Part shown: positions 41,259 to 50,305 of the stretch, piece after piece
Position numbering within the stretch: the first letter of the stretch is position 1
Layout: the number at the start of each line of letters is the position of its first letter
Assembly: GCA_943787485.1 (NCBI GenBank)
Contig: CALSMP010000001.1
Span: 248,001-312,000, forward strand
Reading direction: 5' to 3'
From: an uncultured Luminiphilus sp.
Lineage (GTDB): Bacteria; Pseudomonadota; Gammaproteobacteria; Pseudomonadales; Halieaceae
Length of the DNA: 64,000 nucleotides
Made by a program: the position numbers and the translations under genes
The notes under the pieces: generated by a model
What the model was told of the DNA's origin: nothing
The model's database searches: none
What the model saw: the letters and a program-made list of their open reading frames with translations, nothing else

Positions 41259-42427
41259 CCGCCTTGTGGTAAGTGGTTTTTCAGAAATCGAACCATATTA
41301 CCGCCCATCACAGCGCGGATTTCAGCCTCTGAAAACTCGGCGTCGAGTAACCCTTGAGTCAGCTGCGCTATGTTGGCCGCATCAAAGGGCGCGCTGATTG
41401 CGCCATCCCAGTCTGATCCAAGGGCGATGTGTTCGAGGCCAAATCGGTCGATGCCGTAGCGGATTGCGCCGACTATTGAGTCAACGTCGTCGCCGCAGAT
41501 CGCGCCATCCCAGAAACCGACACCTATCAGGCCGCCGGCTGTGGTGATCAGTTCCATGGTGGCGTCAGAAATGTTGCGCGGGCTGGCGCAGTGACCCTGA
41601 AAGCCGGTATGACTCACGATAAGTGGCACCGGATGCCTTGCCAGAAGATCCTGCACCACCGCCTCGGATGAGTGGGCGACGTCGATCATGATGCCGAGTG
41701 CGATCATGCGGTCTACTGCCTGCTCGCCAAAGGATGTCAGCCCCTGATTACTCTCCCCATGAAGTGATCCGCCAAGGGCGTTATCGAAAAAGTGTTGCAG
41801 AGACATCATGCGAAAGCCTGCAGCATAAAGTCGATCCACGTTATCAACGTCGACGTCCAGTGCGTGGGACCCCTCTGTGCCAATGAGGGCGCCCACGATG
41901 GGCTCGCCGGCCGTTCGTCGGGCTAAAACGTTCTCAAGGTCGTCTTGATTCAATACCACCTGGAGATGAGGCGAATCGGCGGCTGCCTGAGTGATCCGAT
42001 CTGCTTGATACAGCGCCCGCTCGGCAAGTGATTCTCGCGTGGCGGCGGGCCAGCGCTGAATAAGCGCGAGGAGAGAAATATTGTCGAACGCCTCGCTTGA
42101 GTTCTCCTCATAGTTCTGACCCCGAGGTGATTTGGTAACCGTGGTGAACATTTGCAGTGTGATGTTGCCTTCCAGTAGCCGCTCAAGATCCACATGCCCC
42201 CGGTTGCTGCGTGACTCAATGGGTCGTTGCCACAAGGCGGTATCCGCGTGAAGGTCACCAATGACCAATGTTTTGTGCAGCGCCAGAGTTGTGCTATCCA
42301 CTGATGGCTGGCTGTCGACGGTTAAACGGTTCATCGATTGCTCGAACAGCGCGGGTCCTAGGCCGAACACCACGCTGACACCGATAAGTGAGAGTAGTCC
42401 CAAAGCGAAAAGGATGGTGCGGATCAT
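41255..42427 (-). CDS. Membrane dipeptidase, M19 family
   Basis: The 390-residue protein has an N-terminal hydrophobic signal or anchor (ILFALGLLSLIGVSVVFGL). The zinc ligands of renal dipeptidase are visible: HAD in VIGDLHADTALW, the bridging Glu in LIGTEGSHAL, His in IDVAHSSEAV and IVSHTGFQG, and Asp in LGSDWDGAI. Family members split dipeptides, including some with D-residues, outside the cytoplasm. It stands alone on the minus strand. Confidence 0.92.
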   Translation of the reverse strand: MIRTILFALGLLSLIGVSVVFGLGPALFEQSMNRLTVDSQPSVDSTTLALHKTLVIGDLHADTALWQRPIESRSNRGHVDLERLLEGNITLQMFTTVTKSPRGQNYEENSSEAFDNISLLALIQRWPAATRESLAERALYQADRITQAAADSPHLQVVLNQDDLENVLARRTAGEPIVGALIGTEGSHALDVDVDNVDRLYAAGFRMMSLQHFFDNALGGSLHGESNQGLTSFGEQAVDRMIALGIMIDVAHSSEAVVQDLLARHPVPLIVSHTGFQGHCASPRNISDATMELITTAGGLIGVGFWDGAICGDDVDSIVGAIRYGIDRFGLEHIALGSDWDGAISAPFDAANIAQLTQGLLDAEFSEAEIRAVMGGNMVRFLKNHLPQGG

Positions 42428-42575
42428 GGCGGCGAGCCTCCTGCGTTAGCAGCTCCCATCATGGTACCTTCGGCGTGGCGGATGCAAGTCAACCCAGGTC
42501 TGGCTTTGCAGCGAAGATCGTTATCCTAATAAGAGTCCGTCGATCCGCGCGCTGCGCCGCCACGTAAGTTCAGCT

Positions 42576-44096
42576 ATGACGCAACCCCGACTGATTCTGA
42601 TCCTGGCGGATCAGTTGAGCCCAGCCAACCCGGCTCTCGTGCTCGCCGACAAGGCCCGTGACGTGATTCTCCTTGCGGAGGTCGCCGAGGAGGCGCATTA
42701 CGTTCGTCACAATCGGCACAAGATCGTCCTGTTGTTTTCCGCCATGCGTCATTTTGCGAAGGATCTAGAGCGCGACGGTTTTTCGGTTCAATACCTGTCC
42801 TTTGATCGCGGCGTAGCGAGTCTCGAGGATGCCTGCCGCGTGGCACTCGACGCGACGGGCTGTGGCGAACTGCTTGTCTGTGAACCGGGGGAATATCGAC
42901 TCGCTTCAGCCATGGCAACCTGGAGCGGAGAGCTCGCTGTTCCCGTGCAGATTCTCGAAGACCGTCGATTTTTGGCGAGTCACGATCAGTTCCAGCAGTG
43001 GGCTGCCGGTCGGAAGCAACTGCGTATGGAGTATTTCTATCGCGACATGCGTCGCCAATACGGTGTGCTGCTGGACGGCGCGGAACCCTGCGGTGGCAAA
43101 TGGAATTACGACAGCGAGAACCGCGTAGGTTGGCGGGGGCAGTGCGAAATTCCCGAGCGGCCAGACCTTGTCCCAGACGCCATCACCAGCGAGGTAATAG
43201 CGCTTGTCGAGCGCGGGTTTCCCAGTAATCCCGGCGATTTGACGCAGTTTCGTCTCGCGGTAACCCGCGACGATGCGCAAGCCCAGTTCGATTGGTTTTG
43301 CAACTATGCGCTGGCCAACTTTGGGACTTACCAGGATGCCCTCGTGGAGGAGTCCCCCTGGGTGTTTCACAGCCTCATATCCATGTACTTGAACTGCGGT
43401 TTGTTGGAGCCGCTGGCGGTGTGCCAGCAGGTGGAGCAGGCGTGGCGCGACGAGCGTTGCTCGCTCGCAGCGGCCGAGGGTTTCATCCGCCAAATTCTGG
43501 GTTGGCGCGAGTACGTCCGAGGTATTTATTGGTTGCTCATGCCTGAGTATGCGACACGAAATACCTTTGATGCTCGCCGACCGTTACCGGACTTCTTTTG
43601 GACCGGTAACACCGATTTGCGCTGTCTGGAGCAAGCGATCAAGCAGTCGCTAGATTTGGGGTATGCGCATCACATTCAGCGACTGATGGTGATCGGTAAC
43701 TTTGCTTTGCTGGCAGGCTTGGATGTGGAGGCGGTGTGCGCCTGGTATCTCGCGGTGTACGTCGACGCCTACGAATGGGTTGAGCTGCCCAATACCGCGG
43801 GTATGGCTCTGCACGCTGACAACGGCGCCATGGCGAGCAAGCCCTATGCGGCCAGTGGCAAATACATCCAGAAGCAAGGTAATCATTGTAAGTCCTGCCG
43901 CTTTAACCCGGCCAAGACAACGGGAGAGGGTGCTTGCCCGTTCAACAGCTTGTATTGGCATTTCATTGATCGCCATGCCGATTACTTGGGCGGCAACGCG
44001 CGCATGGGGCTTATTCTGGCGAACTGGCGCAAAAGAGACGCCGCTGACAAAGCCTCAATCCGAGACTGGGCCGACGCTTTCCTCGCCGCGCTTTAG
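42576..44096 (+). CDS. Iron-sulfur photolyase/cryptochrome (CryB/PhrB type)
   Basis: The 506-residue protein starts MTQPRLILILADQLSPANPAL, the DPRP-type N-terminus. It has EYFYRDMRRQYGVLL, QILGWREYVRGIYWLLMP and HHIQRLMVIGNFALLAGLD. Near the end HCKSCRFNPAKTTGEGACP supplies three cysteines for a 4Fe-4S cluster; a fourth may be the cysteine in LNCGLLEPL. Proteins of this class repair (6-4) photoproducts or act as blue-light sensors. It is convergent with a DASH cryptochrome and DUF2256 gene. Class is firm, exact activity inferred. Confidence 0.9.
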   Translation: MTQPRLILILADQLSPANPALVLADKARDVILLAEVAEEAHYVRHNRHKIVLLFSAMRHFAKDLERDGFSVQYLSFDRGVASLEDACRVALDATGCGELLVCEPGEYRLASAMATWSGELAVPVQILEDRRFLASHDQFQQWAAGRKQLRMEYFYRDMRRQYGVLLDGAEPCGGKWNYDSENRVGWRGQCEIPERPDLVPDAITSEVIALVERGFPSNPGDLTQFRLAVTRDDAQAQFDWFCNYALANFGTYQDALVEESPWVFHSLISMYLNCGLLEPLAVCQQVEQAWRDERCSLAAAEGFIRQILGWREYVRGIYWLLMPEYATRNTFDARRPLPDFFWTGNTDLRCLEQAIKQSLDLGYAHHIQRLMVIGNFALLAGLDVEAVCAWYLAVYVDAYEWVELPNTAGMALHADNGAMASKPYAASGKYIQKQGNHCKSCRFNPAKTTGEGACPFNSLYWHFIDRHADYLGGNARMGLILANWRKRDAADKASIRDWADAFLAAL

Positions 44097-44231
44097 CTTG
44101 TAGCGCTGGCTGCCACATTTTCGTGAGCAGTAGACTACCTCGTCCCAATTGTTTTTCCAGCGAGCGCGCCAGGCGAAGGGTCGCTCGCACACCGGACAAA
44201 CCTTGGTAGGCAGATCGCTTTTCTTACGCAT
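44055..44231 (-). CDS. DUF2256 small zinc-ribbon-like protein
   Basis: This 58-residue protein lies inside a longer ORF of the track; the family start is MRKKSDLPTKVCPVCERPFAW at 44231. It has CPVC and CSRKC pairs, with RARWKNNWDEVVYCS between them, so it probably binds zinc. Its start overlaps the DASH cryptochrome stop by 8 bases, and its end overlaps the convergent photolyase by 42. DUF2256 genes are often found next to DASH cryptochromes; the function is not known to me. Confidence 0.85.
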   Translation of the reverse strand: MRKKSDLPTKVCPVCERPFAWRARWKNNWDEVVYCSRKCGSQRYKLKRGEESVGPVSD

Positions 44232-45537
44232 CGCCAAGGTCTCGCTCGGTGATGGGCCAGTCCGCCGCGTCGGTGACGAAAGCCGGTTGTGGCGCTCGAT
44301 ACCCGTCCCATTTGCGGGTGAACAAACCGTCGGGGTCGTGCTGGGCGGCCTGCTTGTCGAGATTGAACTGACGGCCGCCTCTGGGGTCATGGCCCACCCC
44401 GGCGATGTATTGCCAATTGCCGTAGTTACTCCCAACGTCAAAGTCGATCAGGTGCTTTTCAAAGAAGGCGGCGCCAAACCGCCAGTCACCCTGCAGTTCG
44501 TGGATTAAGCAACTGGCCGCGATCTGCCGGCCGCGATTGCTCATCCAGCCGGTCGCCACAAGCTGGCGCATCAGAGCGTTAACCAGCGGGAAGTCGGTGT
44601 CCCCCGCGCACCAGCGGGCAAACTGCCGGGGTTCGAAGGGACTGAGTCGGGGCTTGCCCACAACCCCTCCGATGCGAAATAGCTTGGGGCCATCGACCAC
44701 TGCCCGCCAGTGGAAGAACTCGCGCCAGAGCAGCTCGAAATAGAGCCAGTAAGTGGATTCGTTGGCGATTTCCCGGCGCTCGAAATCAAAAATACGATGG
44801 GCGATGTGACGTACGGAGAGGTTGCCGTTGGCCAACCAGGGTGACAGCGTGCTCGAGCCGTCCAGACCATCGAGGCAGTTGCGCGTCTCTTTGTAGTCGA
44901 CAATCGATTTGTCGACGTCGATGAATTGTTGCAAGCGGCGCTCCCCGGCCCGTTTTCCACCGGGCAGCGGGAGTGCGGGATGGCGGCTATGAGGTGAGGG
45001 CGGAATGCTGTCGAACTCGGCCGCCGGCGGCGGAGGCAGCCGCTCTGGCGGTGCGAGGGGTGTTTTGACGGTGAGTTTCTCAACCTGACGGCGAAAGGGC
45101 GAAAAGACCCCGGGAATCTCCGCGAGTCCGAAGGGAAAATCCTCGGGTTGGAACAGGGTGTTGCCCCGATGGACAACCAGGGGAATGGTGAGCTTTTGCT
45201 CAAGAAACGCCAGCGTTTTGGCTTCATTTGACCCGTGGCAACGTGACAGACTGATCTCGGTGATGCCAAATCGCGCTACCAGATCCGGGAGCACCAACTC
45301 GGGTGAGCCCTCCAGCACCATCAGATTTTGCCCGAGAGCTTGGAGTTCCCGCTGCAGTTCGGTCAGGGACTCTCGAAGAAAACGGTCTCGCTGGGGCCCC
45401 AAGCCCACGGTGTTACACCAGGGCTTTGGCCTCGGCATCAAAAACACGCAGAGCAGGGAGTCCGCGGCCGCGTGACTCAAGAGCGCCGGATTGTCGTCTA
45501 ACCTGAGATCCTGCTGAAACCAGTGCAGATGCCGCAT
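44224..45537 (-). CDS. DASH-type cryptochrome/photolyase
   Basis: The 437-residue flavoprotein starts MRHLHWFQQDLRLDDNPALL. It contains ELLWREFFHWRAV and GWMSNRGRQIAASCLIHEL. It also has DFDVGSNYGNWQYIAGVGHDPRGGRQFN, the FAD and DNA-binding core of cryptochrome DASH. These repair cyclobutane dimers mainly in single-stranded DNA. A Pro/Arg-rich stretch near 170-195 (PPPPAAEFDSIPPSPHSRHP) is an unusual low-complexity linker. It is followed by DUF2256 with an 8-base overlap. Confidence 0.92.
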   Translation of the reverse strand: MRHLHWFQQDLRLDDNPALLSHAAADSLLCVFLMPRPKPWCNTVGLGPQRDRFLRESLTELQRELQALGQNLMVLEGSPELVLPDLVARFGITEISLSRCHGSNEAKTLAFLEQKLTIPLVVHRGNTLFQPEDFPFGLAEIPGVFSPFRRQVEKLTVKTPLAPPERLPPPPAAEFDSIPPSPHSRHPALPLPGGKRAGERRLQQFIDVDKSIVDYKETRNCLDGLDGSSTLSPWLANGNLSVRHIAHRIFDFERREIANESTYWLYFELLWREFFHWRAVVDGPKLFRIGGVVGKPRLSPFEPRQFARWCAGDTDFPLVNALMRQLVATGWMSNRGRQIAASCLIHELQGDWRFGAAFFEKHLIDFDVGSNYGNWQYIAGVGHDPRGGRQFNLDKQAAQHDPDGLFTRKWDGYRAPQPAFVTDAADWPITERDLGDA

Positions 45538-45617
45538 AAAACAAGGTGCTTGCTAGGGTGTAGGGCATGTACGGGATCTGAAGCGCGCCGGGTCACTGAC
45601 TGCATTGCAACAAAATA

Positions 45618-45657
45618 GTGTCATCGGAATTTCACGGCACTTTCATCGTATTTTCAC
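45618..45657 (+). promoter_or_regulatory. Four-half-site Pho-box-like array upstream of the TonB receptor
   Basis: Four 7-base units stand at exact 11-base spacing: GTGTCAT-CGGA-ATTTCAC-GGCA-CTTTCAT-CGTA-TTTTCAC. This matches the architecture of PhoB sites, which are pairs of 7-base direct repeats (CTGTCAT-like) with 4-base spacers. The array ends 96 bases before the receptor ATG. It suggests phosphate-starvation control by PhoB; no phoB gene is in the window. Confidence 0.65.
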
Positions 45658-45753
45658 ATGACCAAAAGGCATTTATCTCTTATTATTCTCGAAGCGCTCG
45701 CGAGAGCGATAATGGGTCCGTTTAACAACTCTTTTTCCCAGGAGTCTTTCATC

Positions 45754-48700
45754 ATGAAGAAGTCCGTTGCACAGCTGTTTGCGCGTAAAGCGCTGGTGAG
45801 TGCCATCGTTGGCACCAGTATCGTTGGTGTGGTTGGTAGCTCAAATAGCGCTTATGCGCAAGAAACATCCGCCATGGTACGTGGTGTGGTGACAGATTTA
45901 GCAGGTAGCCCTGTAAGCGGTGCCACGGTTGTGGTGACCTCATCAAGCACCGGTATCAGCAAAACGGTAACTACCGATACTAACGGTGCCTACTCGGTTC
46001 GTGGCTTACCTGCCGGTGTTGCCTATGATGTAACCGTTGATGCCAACGGTCTTCAAAAGGCCAGCACAGAAGGCATGCAGTTGGCGGTGGGTCAATCAGC
46101 GGTTATGAACTATCGTTTGAGTGATGAAGAGGAAGTGATTGTTGTGGCGCAACGTGTGGCCGTTGCCGAGACAGCAATTGGGCCTACGGCAATTTTTGAT
46201 CTCCAAAGCCTACAGGATTCGCCCGCTATTAACCGCAACATCAACGACATTATTGGTCAAGATCCCCGTATTTTTATTGATCAGTCACGCGGTGTTGACT
46301 CGATTCAGTGCAATGGTGCCAACCCCCGGTTCAATAGCCTGACGGTTGATGGTATTCGCCTGAATGACGGCTTTGGTCTTAACAGCAATGGCTACCCAAC
46401 TCAGCGTATGCCTTTCCCATACGACGCTATTTCAAGTGTGGCTGTGGAGTTGGCGCCAATGAGCGTGGTCTACGGTGGCTTCTCTGCGTGTAACGTAAAT
46501 GCTGTAACCAAAACGGGCGGCAATGAGATTTTCGGCTCGCTGTTTTTCGACTACGGCAGCGATTCACTGCGTGGTGACAAACTGGAAGGCGATACTATCG
46601 AATCGCAATCCTATGAAGAGACCCGTTATGGTTTCGAGATTGGCGGTGCCATTCTTAAAGACAAGCTGTTCTTCTACGGAGCTTACGAAAAGTATGACGG
46701 CGTCGATTTGAACGATAGAGGTGCTATCGGTTCTGGCGCAGTTAACGAAGTACTTATCTCGCAGGCGGAACTTGACCGTATTGCTCAAATAGCCCGTGAC
46801 GTATACGACTACGACCCAGGTACGGCGAAAGCTGAACCGTTCGATTTTGAGGACGAAAAATACCTCGCCAAGATCGACTGGTATGTAACCGACGCGCAAC
46901 GTGTAGCGCTCACGTACATGTACAACGATTCCTTTAACTTCACGCCCTCTGACGGTGATTTAAACGAATTTGAATTCAGCAAGCATTTCTACAAGCGCGG
47001 CGCAGAGCTCGAGTCATACACTCTGAACTGGTACTCAGACTGGAGCAGCAACTTCTCGACCGAAGTACGTTACAGCGTGAGCGAGGTGGACTTCCTGCAA
47101 CAGTCTGTGTCGGGCCCCGATTTTGGAGAGGTTCAAATCCGGGCGGGCGATGGTGTCAACGTTTACCTGGGTGCCGATGACAGTCGTCACGCAAATTCTC
47201 TGAATTGGGATACCGAGCAGTTGGTTCTTCGTGGTCATTACACCCTTGGTGATCACACCATCACAGCTGGTTTTGAACGTGAGTCAATTGAGGTCTACAA
47301 CCTATTCTACCAGCACACTGATACTGAAATTCGCTTTAACAGTATTGATGACTTTGAGGCTGGTCTCGCGCAGCGCGTTTACTACGGTAATGCTATCAGC
47401 AACGTCGATACCGATTCGGCGGTTGAGTGGGCCTATGACGTCAACACCTTCTACATTGAAGACGAGTGGCAGTTTAACGACCGCTTGTTACTCACCTTTG
47501 GTCTGCGTTACGACTACTACGAGACCAGTGACGTGCCCAATGAGAATCCGGATTTTGTTGCCGATTATGGTTTCTCAAACACGGCGACGCTTGATGGTGT
47601 AGATCTATTGTTGCCACGATTTGGTTTCACTTTTGCAGCAACGGATGACATCACTCTGCGCGGTGGCGTGGGTCTCTTCTCGGGTGGTAACCCCAACGTT
47701 TGGTACTCAAACGTGTACTCCAATACCAACACTACCTCAGTACAGGCGCTGTACCGAGCGGGTCGCGGTGACTTCTCCGATGTATCGGCGCTAGCACTGT
47801 TCGACTTTGACTACAGCTTGTGTGAGAGCGGTGTGCCTACCTGTGGCCCCGGCTACGGGGTGCCCACGGGTCTGGCTAATGAGGTTGCAGCGGGTAATGG
47901 CTCCAACTTTGAAATCGTTTACCTTGACCCCGATTTTGAGGCACCCACAGAGTGGAAATATGCGCTGGGCATGACCTGGGAGATTGGCGATGGCTACACC
48001 TTACAAGCCGATGCACAGATTACCCGCGGTGAAGACACGGCCATCTACAAGCACGGCGATCTCGAGCAGGTGGGCACCAGCGCCGATGGCCGCCCGGTGT
48101 ATGACAGTGTGCGTGTACCCACCTTTGTGCTGACTAATAGCTCCAAGGGTAATGAGTCTGAGTCTCTGTCGGTAAGCCTGTTTAAGGCTTATGACTTTGG
48201 TTTGGATATGCGCTTGGGTTACGCATGGACAGATGCCAAAGACGTCAATCCTATGACGTCCTCGGTGGCGTTCTCTAACTACTCAAATCGCACGTTCTTT
48301 GACCCAGAGGAAGAGGTGCTGTCTACATCTAACTACAACGTGGAGCACCGCTTTACGGCTGTATTGAACTACACCACGGAGTTGTTTGCTAACTACCAGA
48401 CGCGGGTCTCACTGTTTGCTCAGAGCAACTCGGGCACGCCCTACAGTATTGTATTGCCAGAGTTTGAGGGTCAGTTGGCCTACGGCTTCACGCCTTATTT
48501 CGAGGGCGACGTGGTATTGGTTGAACCTGGCACTCGTAATAATCAAGAAGGCAGCTGGTGGACCAAGGCGGACCTGCGTATCACGCAAGAGTTTCCCGGC
48601 TTGACGGCCGAGCATCGTGGTAGCGCATTCATCATTATCGACAACTTTACTAACTTGTTGAACGATGATTGGGGTGTGATGGAGCGACCCATCTTCCCTT

Positions 48701-48801
48701 ACGGTGTAACCCAAGCACAGCAAGCCAATGGCCAAGCTGAGACGCGTGTGGGTGAGGCTTCCTTGTGGGAAGTGCGTGTGGGTTTGAACTATCGCTTCTA
48801 A
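45754..48801 (+). CDS. TonB-dependent outer-membrane receptor with carboxypeptidase-like domain
   Basis: The ORF track begins at 45658, but the ATG at 45754 follows CCCAGGAGT and opens a signal peptide (MKKSVAQLFARKALVSAIVG, cleavage at AYAQ). The 1015-residue protein has a carboxypeptidase-regulatory-like beta domain (VRGVVTDLAGSPVSGATVVV), then a TonB-box-like EEVIVVAQR. A plug domain (IGQDPRIF, FNSLTVDGIRLNDG, VNAVTKTGGNE) and a beta-barrel follow, ending in the Phe of LWEVRVGLNYRF. This is the Oar-like class, which imports unknown large substrates. The four-unit Pho-like array upstream suggests phosphate control. A strong terminator follows. Confidence 0.92.
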   Translation: MKKSVAQLFARKALVSAIVGTSIVGVVGSSNSAYAQETSAMVRGVVTDLAGSPVSGATVVVTSSSTGISKTVTTDTNGAYSVRGLPAGVAYDVTVDANGLQKASTEGMQLAVGQSAVMNYRLSDEEEVIVVAQRVAVAETAIGPTAIFDLQSLQDSPAINRNINDIIGQDPRIFIDQSRGVDSIQCNGANPRFNSLTVDGIRLNDGFGLNSNGYPTQRMPFPYDAISSVAVELAPMSVVYGGFSACNVNAVTKTGGNEIFGSLFFDYGSDSLRGDKLEGDTIESQSYEETRYGFEIGGAILKDKLFFYGAYEKYDGVDLNDRGAIGSGAVNEVLISQAELDRIAQIARDVYDYDPGTAKAEPFDFEDEKYLAKIDWYVTDAQRVALTYMYNDSFNFTPSDGDLNEFEFSKHFYKRGAELESYTLNWYSDWSSNFSTEVRYSVSEVDFLQQSVSGPDFGEVQIRAGDGVNVYLGADDSRHANSLNWDTEQLVLRGHYTLGDHTITAGFERESIEVYNLFYQHTDTEIRFNSIDDFEAGLAQRVYYGNAISNVDTDSAVEWAYDVNTFYIEDEWQFNDRLLLTFGLRYDYYETSDVPNENPDFVADYGFSNTATLDGVDLLLPRFGFTFAATDDITLRGGVGLFSGGNPNVWYSNVYSNTNTTSVQALYRAGRGDFSDVSALALFDFDYSLCESGVPTCGPGYGVPTGLANEVAAGNGSNFEIVYLDPDFEAPTEWKYALGMTWEIGDGYTLQADAQITRGEDTAIYKHGDLEQVGTSADGRPVYDSVRVPTFVLTNSSKGNESESLSVSLFKAYDFGLDMRLGYAWTDAKDVNPMTSSVAFSNYSNRTFFDPEEEVLSTSNYNVEHRFTAVLNYTTELFANYQTRVSLFAQSNSGTPYSIVLPEFEGQLAYGFTPYFEGDVVLVEPGTRNNQEGSWWTKADLRITQEFPGLTAEHRGSAFIIIDNFTNLLNDDWGVMERPIFPYGVTQAQQANGQAETRVGEASLWEVRVGLNYRF

Positions 48802-48818
48802 GCGATTTGGAGGATGTG

Positions 48819-48846
48819 AAGGGCGCCCTAGGGCGCCCTTTTTTAT
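48819..48846 (+). terminator. Rho-independent terminator after the TonB receptor
   Basis: AAGGGCGCCCTAGGGCGCCCTT is a perfect palindrome followed by TTTT. It lies between two convergent genes. The T run is on the plus side, so it mainly ends receptor transcription. Confidence 0.93.
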
Positions 48847-49694
48847 TGCGCCCCCAGCAGCGCCGTCAAGAGCAAAGCCAGTCGCCGACTGGCCAGCTGC
48901 CGACGTGTGATCACAGTCGGCGCATGGGCGAGTAAATACTCCTCGGTGAGGACCGCCAATCGGTAGGGCTTCAAATAGGCAGCGGCAGGTGTGTTAAGAA
49001 TAGCGATGCTTTCATTCGCCCAGTCGTTAGGATTCAAAGAGGGCTGGGTTTGCCAATCAGTGGCAGCGTTGGATGCTTCGCGAATACGTGCGGCAGCCGC
49101 CGGATCCTGGTCACTTAAGTAGCCGAAGTAGCGGCTAATCAGGCCGTCCCATATCGCATGCATGTTGACCCGATCGCGCTGCTCTCCCAGTAGCCGCTGC
49201 AGGTGAGGAGGGAGCGTTAAATAAACCCGATTCCCACCTAGATCCTCGGCATAAGCGACATGAAAAGGCTGATGCAAGTCGCCCACCAGGTGGCCGATCC
49301 ACATGAGTGCTTCGCGCCGCTGTTGCTTTGGTGCGGCCGAGGTCAGCACGTTAATCTGCTGCTTGAGTGCGGACAGGGCATCACCGTCCTTGGGGACGGC
49401 TGTTTGTTCGATAGTCTCCACCCCGGGGAAACTATTCCGATAATGCCAGGGTCGTGTCTCGGGTCGAGTCCGTTTAATGTTGTCCGCCCAGACACAGGCA
49501 TCCGGGAACGGTCTGTCGAGAAGCTCGACCACGCTGGCCCGCACGTCGAGGCTAAGCTGGCTGAGCGCCTCTTCACAAATTGTTTTGTGGTCTATGTCCC
49601 ACCAGGCGCTGGCGACGCCCGGTATCAGCATAACGAGGGCCAAGGCCCCGCTGAGAATCGCGAGTCGGTGGGTGCTTCTGTGAGGTATGGGCAT
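48843..49694 (-). CDS. Secreted S1/P1-type nuclease
   Basis: The 283-residue protein has a signal peptide ending near GVASA, so that the mature chain starts WWDIDHKTICEEAL; the N-terminal Trp and His6 are zinc ligands in this family. Other ligands seen are Asp in ACVWADNI, His in RPWHYR, the HxxxDxxxxxH of HLVGDLHQPFHV and HxxxD in NMHAIWDG. All the expected ligands of the trinuclear zinc site are present. The enzyme would hydrolyse single-stranded DNA or RNA and 3'-nucleotides outside the cytoplasm. It precedes a nucleoside transporter and follows the Pho-like TonB receptor. Confidence 0.92.
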   Translation of the reverse strand: MPIPHRSTHRLAILSGALALVMLIPGVASAWWDIDHKTICEEALSQLSLDVRASVVELLDRPFPDACVWADNIKRTRPETRPWHYRNSFPGVETIEQTAVPKDGDALSALKQQINVLTSAAPKQQRREALMWIGHLVGDLHQPFHVAYAEDLGGNRVYLTLPPHLQRLLGEQRDRVNMHAIWDGLISRYFGYLSDQDPAAAARIREASNAATDWQTQPSLNPNDWANESIAILNTPAAAYLKPYRLAVLTEEYLLAHAPTVITRRQLASRRLALLLTALLGAQ

Positions 49695-49849
49695 ACGATG
49701 GCTCAGGCTCGGGTGCTTAGGCGGTGCGCAGAAGCCCTAGCATACTGCCCGACGATCCTGCTCGCTACTGAGCGCGCGCTCTGGTTGCCGCCCGCGCAGA
49801 CGACTCTTCCGCCTGAGATCGCGTAATCCGGTACACTGGGCTTTCACTC

Positions 49850-50305
49850 ATGGTGTATCACCTCTTCTGCAGACAATTCATGGACTCGATGCAGCGGCAG
49901 TTTTTTGCGATCTACAATGCCGACGGTTCGCTCAGCGGCGAAATTCGGTACCTGTTCGGTAAATTGAGCGGGGCATCTGAGTGTGCCCTGTGTGAATTAA
50001 GCCACGGGTGGAATCCCTTGGGGCGCGAGGTATGGCGTCAATCGAAAGAAGCACTTTCTCAGTTAGTTTGGTTGCATCGTGACGAGCAGCCGGATGCCTT
50101 GCGAGCCTTTAGCGAAGGCTTGTTGCCGGCGGTGATTATGGAAGAGGCGAGCGGTTTTAAGATCTTGATGGATGCGGCCTGCTTGAGGACCTGTGCGGGC
50201 GATTTCAAGGTTTTCGAACAGGAATTTCTCGCTCGGGTGGGGGCCTTAATCGGTGATAGCATGGCGCTCGAAGGACCCAATCAAACAAGGGAATTTGATG
50301 AATAG
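49850..50305 (+). CDS. Conserved hypothetical protein with a CxxC motif
   Basis: I do not recognise this 151-residue protein. It may start later, at the ATG of [20 protein letters not shown] (49880). It has [11 protein letters not shown] near residue 46, a CxxC that could bind metal, and a second cysteine pair in [12 protein letters not shown]. No signal peptide or membrane segment is seen. It overlaps the start of the nucleoside transporter by 8 bases and so is likely co-transcribed with it. Confidence 0.65.
   Translation: MVYHLFCRQFMDSMQRQFFAIYNADGSLSGEIRYLFGKLSGASECALCELSHGWNPLGREVWRQSKEALSQLVWLHRDEQPDALRAFSEGLLPAVIMEEASGFKILMDAACLRTCAGDFKVFEQEFLARVGALIGDSMALEGPNQTREFDE

Noticed and set aside
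49260-49826. 188-residue plus-strand ORF opposite the S1/P1 nuclease
   Set aside because: It lies almost wholly antisense to a gene with all its zinc ligands and shows no family motif; it is a shadow frame.
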